22,248 nucleotides of DNA from positions 1 through 22,248 of IMG/VR virus record IMGVR_UViG_3300024273_000566. One strand, written 5' to 3'. A model generated the notes under the pieces. The model saw only the letters and a list, made by a program, of their open reading frames with translations, was not told the origin of the DNA and did not search any database. Origin of the DNA: a virus. This document shows positions 1-7,573 of the stretch, piece by piece. Made by a program: the position numbers and the translations under genes. Every line of letters starts with the position of its first letter. Position 1 is the first letter of the stretch.

Positions 1-3000
1 CGCCTAAATAATCTATAGTTGCTACAGGAGCAAAGTTCAATCTAAACTCTGCAATATTTCCTGTAAAACCTGTACCTGAGCCAGCCCAAAAAGCGGGACC
101 CGCGTTATAGTTTAAAGCATAAGCAGCGGGTAGTGTTGCTTCTCTATTTTGTATTAAACCCCCGTAACTATTAGGTGAATATACTCTCAAGGCTGTGCCC
201 GTACCGAATGATTCAGCTTTCAAAGCATCACCATTTACGGAAGAAGCAGATATAGCGTGGTTTGTACTTAATGAAGTCGATACAATTGAGCCGTTTACTT
301 GAAGTTTTTCAGCCCCGCCTGTTCCGCCATTTATTTTAACGCTTGTACCATCGTCAGAAATTTGAGAATCTACCCCTGTAGTAGTCGTTCCAAACTTAAC
401 TAATTTGTTAACTGTTCCTGATAATCCACCACCTCCGCCTGTGATGTCCGATAGCATCGCAAAAGTACCATTCTTGTCAGGCACTTGTTGGGTTCTTGCT
501 GCTGTCAATAGATTAGTGTCTAAATTAAGGCCTATACCCGTTGCTGCTACTTTTGCAAAAAACGCATTTCCTTGAGATACTGAGAAAAGGGTTTTAAAAC
601 TATCAATATACCAATTAAAAGTACGCACACCATACGAAAAGATGCCCGTCGAACTATCTGCACCATCTCTGTATGTTTGATAGTATGATGACTTATCCCA
701 ATGTTTTGGTCCGTAAAATGTCTGCGCCCCATTAATCAATAAACCTGCGTTTGTTCCTCCAGCAGGAATTGTGAAGCCCGTACCGTTGGTGTTAGTAACT
801 GCACCGCTAGTCGCTGCAGGAACATAAGCTAAATCCGCTGCGCCTCCTCCACCTATACCTGCTAAGGAGGTCGTAGTACCGTTGCCCAATAAAACATCGT
901 CTGCTGTAGCTCCTGTTTTTATGAACTTATTTCCTGTAATATCTCCTAAATAGTTTACACTTGCTTTAGTTACATGGTTAAGTGTAAAGTCGGCTATGTT
1001 TGATGTACTTCCTGTAGCTATATTTGCTTTAAAGGCGGGACCAGTACCTAGGTTCTGTCCAATTAAGGCGTAGTTACCAGAGCTACTTGACTGGAATATG
1101 CCGCCAATAGCCCCTACAGAATACCCATTAAAAGCATTTCCCGAACCTGAAAGAGAAACTTGAATTCCATTACCATCGTTTCCTGACACGTAAAGTCCTT
1201 CTCCTGATCCTGTGAAGGATACGTTTACTTTGCCGTTTACTTGCAAGGATTCAGCGCCTCCAGTTCCTCCATTTACCAAAACTCTTGCAGGCAGAATCAA
1301 GTTTCCTGAATCTTCTGATAAATAGATCTTAGACGCGCCTGCACCTATTGCTAAAACATCTTGTCCAAAAGGACTTCCTGATATACTGGATATACTAAAC
1401 GTAGCGTTATCACTCCCTTCAAGTGTTATTGGTTTGTCTGTATTCAAAGACAATCCGCCAGCAGTAATTACCGAGGAAATATTTGCCGCTCCATTTACTT
1501 GTAGTTTTTCAACCCCACCTGTACCGCCTGCAATTTTAACAGAAGTACCATCGTCAGTAATTTGAGAATCTACACCAGTTGTAGTAGTTCCAAACTTTAC
1601 TAAATTATTAACTGTACCAGAAAGTCCTCCTCCTCCACCTCCTACTGCAGTTTCTATTACTTTCCCTGCAGAATCTACAGCAAGAGCATAAGTAGCCGTA
1701 CCTGTTTTAGAACCTGAACCGTAGAATGGTAATTCTAAATCTCCATTAGCCTTAGATGTTAAAGTTGTATTAGTTACAGTATTATCTACTGTTTTTACAT
1801 CAAACGCACTTGTATAAGTAAGTGAATTTCTATCTGTCCATCTATAATCCAAACTACCTTGACTTTGCACCGTTCCTTCATCACTAACATTTGATGAAAA
1901 ATCAATACCGTTGCTAGCAGTATCACTTCCCGATGCTGTACTAGTAATTAATATATTTCTAGTTACAGGTTGTGAACCTGAAGCTGCTCCTACTAACGTT
2001 CTGTTGAAGAAACCAGCATAATTATTTGAAGAAGCATCTATTCCAAATCCACTTCCTGAATATGTTTCTATTCCGTTACCAGTTGTAGCACCAAAAGAAC
2101 CTCCAGCTCCTGTTGTTGCAGTTCCAATAACCCCTGTACCGCTAGTTGCATCACCCCATAAAGCTATTCCATTATTTGTATTCGTAAACTTAGAAAGAGT
2201 ATTAGACGTGCTTCCTGTCGTAGTTAATTCATAAGTCCCTGCTGCAATATTTGTGTTTTGAGTAAGGGTTCCTCCAAGCTCGATGTCGTTAACAGTTTTA
2301 GTTAAACCATTAGAAGCTGTTTCTGTGGTTCCACTTGCAGTTGCGTAATTCGGTATGTTTATAACACTTCCTACTAAAGTTGCCGCTCCAGAAGTCCCTG
2401 TTGTGGTCAAAGAAATCTCGTCTTGCTTTCCATTAAATGTGGACCAATCCGTTGAGTTTAAAGCTCCTCTGTTAGAAGCGCTGGCGGTTGGTACATTCAG
2501 AGTTATTACTGGTGTAGTAGTTCCTGTCGCAACGCTTGAACTAAGATCGATTCCTGTTGTACCTAAAGTTAACGAACTTACATTAGTAACCGTACCTGCG
2601 TTAGAGGTGTATCCACTTGGGTTAGTAGAATTATAAGGCGTAAAACCTAATGTAGGTTGCTTTCCGTTTAACTGAGTTTGTATTGAACTAGTCGGATCCA
2701 CATAACTCATAGTTGTAGCTGTAACTCCGTTTGTAGAAGTCGGTGTAATAGCCCCTAACGTTAAAGATATAGCTGGAGTTGTGGTAGATGTAGCAACGGT
2801 TCCGGACACCCCGTTTGCAGATACAATAGAAACGTCAGACACAGTTCCCCCACCACCAGCGACGTAACTTGGTATATTAAGCGTAGATCCTGTCAATGTA
2901 GCTGCGCCTGACGTTCCAGTAGTTGTGAGTGTTATATTGTCTTGCTTATTACCTAAGCTTGAAGTTAGGTTTGTGACCTGACTTTCTGATATATTCCCTG

Positions 3001-3901
3001 TTATAGTTGAAGCTGTTCCTGTTGTGTTTGCATTTGGCAAAGCGTAATCTGTTCCCGCAATAGCTATACTTGGTACTCCGGTTGAAGTACTGTTCTTAAG
3101 TATTCCTGTAGATAATGAAGATAGTTCCGTGTTGTTTATCTTAGTGACTTTTAACACACCTCCTGCATCTACCACATCTCCTGTGTGCGTTATGTTTGAA
3201 ACTTTAGCTGTATTTGCTACAATCTCTGTCCATTTCCCAACTCCCAAGACACCCGCCTGAGTTTGATTGGCTTCCGCTATAAGTAAATCATTTACGTCTC
3301 CATCCGACGTTATTCCGTAATAAGTGCCTGTTACAGTCCCTGTAGATAACGAAGTTGGCCTATTTGTTACTAGTCCCGAATATAGAGTATTGATAGAGTT
3401 GTCACCGCTATTATTACCCGTACTAGTTCCGTTTCCATTTGGCGCACCAACTTGCTCAGCTGTTACTTGGTGAGGATTAGAGCGATTAGTTAGATGACTA
3501 ATCAATCCAGCTCCGTTCGAAGTTACCCATTCTGCAGTATTGTCGTATAACGTTCTTAATCCAGTTGTAAAAGCTTCCGTCATTCTTTCTAATAAAGTAA
3601 ATTTAACTGGCTTCAATAAACCAGCATTTACATCATCTGCAATTGGAATAACAACACCTGTTCCATTACTGTTAGATAAAGTCCCTTTGATTGGAGAAGC
3701 TATATAATTCAAGTTTGTCTTATTCGAAACGCTAGATTTTAAAACCCAATGAACTTCTTTGGTTATCGAGTCTTGCACCAAGATTCTATTAGCTTCATTG
3801 CTCTTCGTATCGTTAGTTATCTTTAACTTGTTAGTCAAGGTTGTCTGACCAATAGATGCGGCTGAAAATATCAGCAAGCATAGTAATTGTATTTTCTTCA
3901 T
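1..3901 (-). CDS. Long tail fibre / host-recognition protein, 3' end outside window
   Basis: The frame is open without a stop for 1300 codons from an ATG at 3901 to the left edge, so the C-terminus is missing. The protein is rich in Thr, Ser, Gly and Asn. It has a NPHQVTAEQVGA motif near residue 145, a signature of phage tail fibres, followed by low-complexity beta repeats of the TTTGTSGAATL..NIP.Y and GGTGG.EKLQVNG types that I associate with flavobacterial phage and prophage fibres. Such proteins often end in an intramolecular chaperone domain, which would lie beyond the window (inference). The first 19 residues (MKK, a run of Leu/Ile/Phe, then SAASIGQ) look like a Sec signal peptide, which is odd for a virion protein assembled in the cytoplasm. 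It is the last gene of the minus-strand block seen here, 13 nt after the 157-residue gene. Role: probably receptor binding. Confidence is high for the gene and good for the fibre call. Confidence 0.85.
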   Translation of the reverse strand, partial: MKKIQLLCLLIFSAASIGQTTLTNKLKITNDTKSNEANRILVQDSITKEVHWVLKSSVSNKTNLNYIASPIKGTLSNSNGTGVVIPIADDVNAGLLKPVKFTLLERMTEAFTTGLRTLYDNTAEWVTSNGAGLISHLTNRSNPHQVTAEQVGAPNGNGTSTGNNSGDNSINTLYSGLVTNRPTSLSTGTVTGTYYGITSDGDVNDLLIAEANQTQAGVLGVGKWTEIVANTAKVSNITHTGDVVDAGGVLKVTKINNTELSSLSTGILKNSTSTGVPSIAIAGTDYALPNANTTGTASTITGNISESQVTNLTSSLGNKQDNITLTTTGTSGAATLTGSTLNIPSYVAGGGGTVSDVSIVSANGVSGTVATSTTTPAISLTLGAITPTSTNGVTATTMSYVDPTSSIQTQLNGKQPTLGFTPYNSTNPSGYTSNAGTVTNVSSLTLGTTGIDLSSSVATGTTTPVITLNVPTASASNRGALNSTDWSTFNGKQDEISLTTTGTSGAATLVGSVINIPNYATASGTTETASNGLTKTVNDIELGGTLTQNTNIAAGTYELTTTGSTSNTLSKFTNTNNGIALWGDATSGTGVIGTATTGAGGSFGATTGNGIETYSGSGFGIDASSNNYAGFFNRTLVGAASGSQPVTRNILITSTASGSDTASNGIDFSSNVSDEGTVQSQGSLDYRWTDRNSLTYTSAFDVKTVDNTVTNTTLTSKANGDLELPFYGSGSKTGTATYALAVDSAGKVIETAVGGGGGGLSGTVNNLVKFGTTTTGVDSQITDDGTSVKIAGGTGGVEKLQVNGAANISSVITAGGLSLNTDKPITLEGSDNATFSISSISGSPFGQDVLAIGAGASKIYLSEDSGNLILPARVLVNGGTGGAESLQVNGKVNVSFTGSGEGLYVSGNDGNGIQVSLSGSGNAFNGYSVGAIGGIFQSSSSGNYALIGQNLGTGPAFKANIATGSTSNIADFTLNHVTKASVNYLGDITGNKFIKTGATADDVLLGNGTTTSLAGIGGGGAADLAYVPAATSGAVTNTNGTGFTIPAGGTNAGLLINGAQTFYGPKHWDKSSYYQTYRDGADSSTGIFSYGVRTFNWYIDSFKTLFSVSQGNAFFAKVAATGIGLNLDTNLLTAARTQQVPDKNGTFAMLSDITGGGGGLSGTVNKLVKFGTTTTGVDSQISDDGTSVKINGGTGGAEKLQVNGSIVSTSLSTNHAISASSVNGDALKAESFGTGTALRVYSPNSYGGLIQNREATLPAAYALNYNAGPAFWAGSGTGFTGNIAEFRLNFAPVATIDYLG
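291..421 (-). repeat. Fibre-internal direct repeat, copy 2
   Basis: This 44-codon unit inside the tail fibre matches the unit at 1491-1621 in 40 of 44 residues by my count (from SGTVN to LQVNG). The two copies lie exactly 1200 bp apart. A shorter relative ending in GGTGGAESLQVNG lies near 1231-1278. The arrangement fits modular duplication of fibre shaft segments. Confidence 0.8.
1491..1621 (-). repeat. Fibre-internal direct repeat, copy 1
   Basis: First copy (in reading direction) of the 44-codon unit also found at 291-421. Differences are conservative (K/N, S/T, N/A, A/V). A Gly-rich linker precedes it in the protein, as also occurs before the second copy, so each unit may start a new shaft module. 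Confidence 0.8.
2345..2422 (-). repeat. 26-codon fibre repeat, copy 2
   Basis: Encodes a segment with TTTGTSGAATLVGS and then NIPNY. It matches 2864-2941, which reads TTTGTSGAATLTGS and then NIPSY. This is a common shaft motif of flavobacterial phage fibres (known pattern, recalled and not searched). Confidence 0.7.
2864..2941 (-). repeat. 26-codon fibre repeat, copy 1
   Basis: Partner of 2345-2422, 519 bp away and in the same reading frame. Both copies follow a GKQD-type connector, so the repeated block is probably a structural module of the fibre shaft. Confidence 0.7.
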
Positions 3902-3914
3902 CTTAAGTTTAATA

Positions 3915-4388
3915 TTAAATTTCTGTGAAAACTATTGGTAAAAAATTATCTGAATTGGCTAGGTCTCCACCAAGCCACTTAGCTTCTGAGTACCTCATAG
4001 TTCCATCATTACTCCATCCGCAGAATATATCTCCAACTTCGTGATTCGTGAGGTTATTACCTCCAAAGCCTTTTTGAATAAACTTGAATGAGTCGTATTT
4101 GGCCATTACCAGGCTAAACGTAATTACCTTATCAATTGCTTTTATTTCTATTTGATTACCATTCTCGAAAGTAAAAGTGTCTTCGTAGGATGTAGCAACA
4201 GAACTTCCGTTTGCTGTAGCTATGGTCCTAACCATCTTAGATAAGTTAACCGATTTTCCAGAAGTCTCAGCTATAACGGAAACCGTTTCTATTAAGTTAG
4301 CGAAATCACGTGGGCTAACGGTTCCGCACCTGTCTGCTTTAAACAAAAGCTTTATTATGTTTTCCGCAATTTTCTCCGAATCAGTCAT
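3915..4388 (-). CDS. Small virion protein next to tail fibre, unknown function
   Basis: Encodes 157 residues. The N-terminal third (to about residue 45) is helical and charged, and includes a DRCGTVSPRDFANLIETV stretch. The rest is beta-rich and ends with GDIFCGWSNDG and a GGDLANSDNFLPIV segment. A helical N-terminus followed by a compact beta domain is common in phage head-fibre, adaptor or fibre-attachment proteins (inference). It sits 13 nt upstream of the tail fibre and 18 nt after the 66-residue gene, so it is probably cotranscribed and may help attach or fold the fibre. I do not recognise a named family. The plus-strand ORF at 4222-4410 is its antisense shadow. Confidence 0.7.
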   Translation of the reverse strand: MTDSEKIAENIIKLLFKADRCGTVSPRDFANLIETVSVIAETSGKSVNLSKMVRTIATANGSSVATSYEDTFTFENGNQIEIKAIDKVITFSLVMAKYDSFKFIQKGFGGNNLTNHEVGDIFCGWSNDGTMRYSEAKWLGGDLANSDNFLPIVFTEI

Positions 4389-4406
4389 CTATATTTTTTT
4401 AATTGG

Positions 4407-4607
4407 TTAAGCAGGCAACGGACATTCTCCGTGATCCTCTACAGGAGGAATGTAATCTGTGTCTGAGAAGTCGTTGTTCTTAACTGATTGTAACATCCCA
4501 CTATCTGATACTAGATTGTTATTGTCGTCAAGTTGCCTATCAGTTCCGTCAGTTGTTATTTTCACTAGTTTTGAATGCCCAAGGTATCCTGTGTTTTCTG
4601 TAGCCAT
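4407..4607 (-). CDS. Small hypothetical protein in the virion gene cluster
   Basis: Encodes 66 residues, hydrophilic and acidic, with no predicted membrane segment. It ends in a Pro/Cys-containing tail, PPVEDHGECPLPA. The start codon overlaps the stop of the preceding 217-residue gene by one base (TAATG), an arrangement that suggests translational coupling and supports this ATG. It could be a short linker or an accessory virion protein. No family recognised. Confidence 0.6.
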   Translation of the reverse strand: MATENTGYLGHSKLVKITTDGTDRQLDDNNNLVSDSGMLQSVKNNDFSDTDYIPPVEDHGECPLPA

Positions 4608-5260
4608 TAGTTTATTTTTAATACTGCTTTATCAGTAGTTTTGTTATACTCAAGAACACCTATCGCGAAAGAACTGTCTGGGTTCCTGGCTTGGTTAGAG
4701 ATTAGAGTATTTAAATCCCTAACATCTGAAGACACTTCCGTACCTCCTATGTTTACGATATCTGTACCAGACTTACTCATTGATCCTCCCTTATATGTTT
4801 TTACTTCTAATTGAAAGTCTCCGCTATTTACAGAGGCGGACCAAACTGCGTATACGCCGACTTTAATTAGATTTTCGCTTCCAGGGAAGTCTGTTTTAAA
4901 TTTCTTTAAATTCACAAGAACACCTTCTACGCCTTCTGAAGTACCGCTTGAATTGGTGTCGTCAAGACCCCACCATAAATAAGAATCTGACTTGATTGCA
5001 GGGCTAGGGCTTGGAACCGTTTCTGATCCTCCGTAACCAACACACACCCCGTCAACAGATAAGACATTATTGTTCTCGTATCTAACTTGGATATCTAAGT
5101 CACGTCCAGACGAAGGATAGTTCCAAATGAATCTTATGACCATAAAGTCAAATTCATTTATAACCACGTCTTTCGTTACACAATAAGGTTCAGACCCAAC
5201 CCACCTATATGGATATACTGAGTTTTCCTTTTTCGATACACTTATGTTTACTGTAGCCAT
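4607..5260 (-). CDS. Beta-rich putative virion surface protein
   Basis: Encodes 217 residues with no signal peptide or membrane segment. The sequence alternates hydrophobic and polar residues as in a beta-sandwich (VRYENNNVLSVDGVCVGYGG, then YLWWGLDD, then IKVGVYAVWSAS). The last 60 residues are more helical and polar and end in DKAVLKIN. It starts 9 nt after the 218-residue gene and overlaps the next gene by one base. Its place between the tail genes and the fibre points to a decoration or host-contact protein (inference). I do not recognise the family. Confidence 0.7.
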   Translation of the reverse strand: MATVNISVSKKENSVYPYRWVGSEPYCVTKDVVINEFDFMVIRFIWNYPSSGRDLDIQVRYENNNVLSVDGVCVGYGGSETVPSPSPAIKSDSYLWWGLDDTNSSGTSEGVEGVLVNLKKFKTDFPGSENLIKVGVYAVWSASVNSGDFQLEVKTYKGGSMSKSGTDIVNIGGTEVSSDVRDLNTLISNQARNPDSSFAIGVLEYNKTTDKAVLKIN

Positions 5261-5269
5261 GTTTTTATA

Positions 5270-5926
5270 TTAAGAAGTATATAATCCAGAGCCAATATCT
5301 GATATAGCGAATGTGAACTCAGTGTCTATAGCTGCTTTATTCAACGAGTCACTAACGTACGAAAACAACCCAGAATTTATCATTGAAAACACAATCTCTT
5401 GATTGATGTTGACGTTAGCGCCATTAAGTTTCAATGCCCCTGAATTAGGAAGAGTCAATACTTTTAACTTACTAGGAGCATCGCCCTCTGGATCATGATA
5501 CGGAGGGGTTAGTCCCGAAGTGAAATCTGTTGAAGTGAAAATCCTTGTAGCTCCGTGTATCATTGGCACTGACAGGTCGCCTACTTGGTCTGGAGCACGA
5601 TTCGTGTAAGAAGCTATGTTTATTGTTACTTTTGCCATTTTGCTGTATAATTTGTTTTGATTGTTATCGCTTATTTTAAAATTGAAGTATGTATTTATAA
5701 CTCCTTGCTTTAGTCTTAGGAAAGAAAGATAACTTGAGTTAGCGACTGGAAAACAATCGTTTACTTTTACATCTACTCCTTTGTATTTTAAGGTACCGGA
5801 ACCTGAATCGGGTAAGCTTAATATTACTACCTCACAAGCTGAATCTCCATCTGAATCAGAGAAGTTCTTTGTAAAAGCTTCTTTAAAGAAGTTGAATGAC
5901 GTGTTTACTTTTATGTTGTAATTCAT
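5270..5926 (-). CDS. Virion protein with two Ig/cadherin-like repeats
   Basis: Encodes 218 residues organised as two related halves. Each has an aspartate-rich patch (FSDSDGDSACEV near residue 23; HDPEGDAPSKL near 144), then LSLPDSGSGTLKYKG or LTLPNSGALKLNG, and later a strand ending TYFNFKISD or TEFTFAISD. This pattern resembles tandem-95/cadherin-like extracellular repeats, whose Asp/Glu residues often bind calcium (family knowledge; the match is mine). Such Ig-like domains commonly decorate phage heads and tails and bind carbohydrate or host surfaces. It lies 11 nt after the 172-residue gene and belongs to the same run. Confidence 0.7.
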   Translation of the reverse strand: MNYNIKVNTSFNFFKEAFTKNFSDSDGDSACEVVILSLPDSGSGTLKYKGVDVKVNDCFPVANSSYLSFLRLKQGVINTYFNFKISDNNQNKLYSKMAKVTINIASYTNRAPDQVGDLSVPMIHGATRIFTSTDFTSGLTPPYHDPEGDAPSKLKVLTLPNSGALKLNGANVNINQEIVFSMINSGLFSYVSDSLNKAAIDTEFTFAISDIGSGLYTS

Positions 5927-5937
5927 TTCGCTTGTAA

Positions 5938-6456
5938 TTATTGCGTTATTTCCACGTAAGTAACGTATACGTCTAAATCTCCAGTACCCCCTATTGGATC
6001 TCCAGTTCCAGCTCCTAGTTTATAAATAGAATTCTTGGTGCCGCCACTCCAGCTCTGAACTACGTTTATTGCTGATTGCATATAACCTATTTGTCCAGAA
6101 GTTAATGGATTTGGATTAATATTTGAAGATTGCGTTGTGTCAAAATCATTTGTAACGCTAAAATACGCCGCCGCTAATGTGTATCCTGTACCAGCTTTTC
6201 TAACAATATATATATTTGTAGGATACTTTACCTTGCCAGCCTCAGAAGAATCTAATATTGTTACAGGTGCTGTGTACAATAGTAACACCTGAGCTTCTGT
6301 AATAGTTGTTTTTACTACCTTCGTTAGAACTTGCTGGACAGCATAATCAACTACTGCTTTCATGTTAGCCCCTACGATTGCAGGAGTAACAGATTTCGCT
6401 GCCGTCTTATTTGTTATCTGTGCGTCTACTTGTGTTTTTAATTCCTCGCTAGTCAT
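5938..6456 (-). CDS. Putative fibre/decoration protein with conserved N-terminal assembly segment
   Basis: Encodes 172 residues. The first 40 residues (MTSEELKTQVDAQITNKTAA, then KSVTPAIVGANMKAVVDY) match a short helical segment I associate with many Bacteroidota phage fibre and head-fibre proteins. The remainder is a beta-rich domain (ITEAQVLLLYTAPVTILDSS, then YIVRKAGTGYTL, ending DLDVYVTYVEITQ) suggestive of a jelly-roll or TNF-like trimeric knob (inference). It is 16 nt downstream of the 134-residue gene. It probably attaches to the virion through its N-terminus and exposes the beta domain. Confidence 0.7.
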   Translation of the reverse strand: MTSEELKTQVDAQITNKTAAKSVTPAIVGANMKAVVDYAVQQVLTKVVKTTITEAQVLLLYTAPVTILDSSEAGKVKYPTNIYIVRKAGTGYTLAAAYFSVTNDFDTTQSSNINPNPLTSGQIGYMQSAINVVQSWSGGTKNSIYKLGAGTGDPIGGTGDLDVYVTYVEITQ

Positions 6457-6472
6457 CTCTGTATGTTATTTT

Positions 6473-6877
6473 TTAATTAAAAGCTTCGTTAAATTCCTCG
6501 CTAAATATCAATACCGCCTCACTTACGCTTTCTCCTACTATCGCAAAGTCGCTAACTTCTGGAGCGTGACTACCGGTTGTATTGTGATCTTGAACCGTTA
6601 GGTGTGTTAAAAATTGATTTGACTTGTATGTGTCAGATGATAATTCTTGCTTACAAAATTCACTTGATGAATTAAGCACTTTGTAATAAAGTAAACATAA
6701 TTCTCTTTGACGATCCTCGCTTATTCCTATAGCGCAAGACATTAATACTGTTTTGTGAATACAGTTCAAGAAATATAAGTTTCTTACGCTGTAAGTTCCT
6801 TTTCGCCTGGCATTCTTAAATGCCTTGCTCATGGTTCCTAGCGTAGTTTTTAAGTGATTTTCTCTGTCTAGTTGCAT
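6473..6877 (-). CDS. Conserved small helical phage protein, unknown function
   Basis: Encodes 134 residues, mainly helical. It has a basic N-terminal third (KAFKNARRKGTYSVRNLYFL), a Cys-containing middle (NCIHKTVLMSCAIG, then LCLLYYKVLN), and a more polar end (FAIVGESVSEAVLIFSEEF). There is no signal peptide. It lies 10 nt after the Cys-tailed 194-residue gene. A pair of small proteins of this kind between tail genes and fibres is a recurring arrangement in Bacteroidota phages as I remember them, but I cannot give the role. Confidence 0.65.
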   Translation of the reverse strand: MQLDRENHLKTTLGTMSKAFKNARRKGTYSVRNLYFLNCIHKTVLMSCAIGISEDRQRELCLLYYKVLNSSSEFCKQELSSDTYKSNQFLTHLTVQDHNTTGSHAPEVSDFAIVGESVSEAVLIFSEEFNEAFN

Positions 6878-6887
6878 TTCTTATTTA

Positions 6888-7472
6888 TTAAAAATGTGAT
6901 AATCCTCCGCACTCTTCGCAATCTACTTCTCCGTTTACAGGAGCGCACTCAGTGCAAGAGCTACAAAGCGTTTTTAATCTAGATAATAAAGTAATAGCGT
7001 CCATAAATCTGTTTAGTTTTATAGCCTCGCTTATAGCATCTAGTAGTAAGTGAATTGACATTACGTTGTTAGCGTCTCCAGAATCAGTTACTCCTGACGT
7101 GAATATATTAAGATAGCTTCCACTGGTTCTTAATAACATCTCCATAGCGCATCTGTAATAACCTATTAAGTTAGTTACGACAGCTGTTACCGGATTTAAG
7201 CAATTTACTCCTTGTTGATTTATATCATCAGATTCGAATTCTAAAAAGTAAATGCCATCAAATTTTACTAATCCAACTGAATCAGCCGCAATAATGAATT
7301 GCTCTCTATTTGAAGTTTTAGAAAGTACTAAAGATCTTTTCTTCGCATAGACTTTATATGTGTTCTCATTCCATAGATTAGCGTCTGTGATTACATATCC
7401 TTCGCTAGTCTCTACATCTACGTATATTTTAGTATTGTCTGCAGAAACCCTGCATTCATTGATTGTTATCAT
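6888..7472 (-). CDS. Conserved structural-region protein with Cys-rich C-terminal tail
   Basis: Encodes 194 residues. The N-terminal 100 residues form a beta-rich domain that begins MITINECRVSADNTKIYVDV, a start I associate with a recurrent Bacteroidota phage family. The C-terminal part is helical (ISEAIKLNRFMDAITLLSRL) and ends with cysteines at about 170, 173, 176, 185 and 188, spaced as CxxCxxC and CxxC, which looks like a zinc knuckle. It is the first gene after the terminator at 7513-7548, with a promoter-like TAAATTTG about 25 nt upstream. It therefore probably heads its own transcript. Exact function unknown; a connector or tail accessory role is possible. Confidence 0.7.
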   Translation of the reverse strand: MITINECRVSADNTKIYVDVETSEGYVITDANLWNENTYKVYAKKRSLVLSKTSNREQFIIAADSVGLVKFDGIYFLEFESDDINQQGVNCLNPVTAVVTNLIGYYRCAMEMLLRTSGSYLNIFTSGVTDSGDANNVMSIHLLLDAISEAIKLNRFMDAITLLSRLKTLCSSCTECAPVNGEVDCEECGGLSHF

Positions 7473-7495
7473 TTGATGAAAAATTACATATTAAA

Positions 7496-7503
7496 CAAAT
7501 TTA
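7496..7503 (-). promoter_or_regulatory. Bacteroidota-type -7 element (TAAATTTG)
   Basis: On the minus strand the octamer fits TAnnTTTG, the Bacteroidota housekeeping -7 consensus. It lies between the terminator at 7513-7548 and the start codon at 7472. I see no good TTTG at the expected -33 position, so strength is uncertain. Confidence 0.4.
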
Positions 7504-7508
7504 GTTTT

Positions 7509-7548
7509 AAAAAAATAAACCTAGGCTTTAGAAAGTCTAGGTTTATTT
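7509..7548 (-). terminator. Strong intrinsic terminator after the 335-residue virion gene
   Basis: The inverted repeat 7513-7529 / 7532-7548 pairs over 17 positions (12 Watson-Crick, one G-U, 4 Watson-Crick) around a 2-nt loop. On the minus strand it is followed by a U-rich run at 7512-7509. It starts about 25 nt after the stop codon of the 7574-8581 gene. The flanks are A/T on both sides, so it might also act in the other direction, but there is no plus-strand gene to stop. Confidence 0.9.
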
Positions 7549-7573
7549 AATATAATTGATGTGCTATACTAGA

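Noticed and set aside
547-732. 61-codon minus-strand ORF
   Set aside because: Another frame within the tail fibre, which is fully open across this stretch.
2355-2636. 93-codon plus-strand ORF
   Set aside because: Lies antisense to the continuous tail fibre frame; Val/Leu/Pro-rich composition reflects the reverse complement of Thr/Gly/Asn repeats.
6362-6601. 79-codon plus-strand ORF
   Set aside because: Antisense across the junction of two coupled minus-strand genes; no supporting signals.
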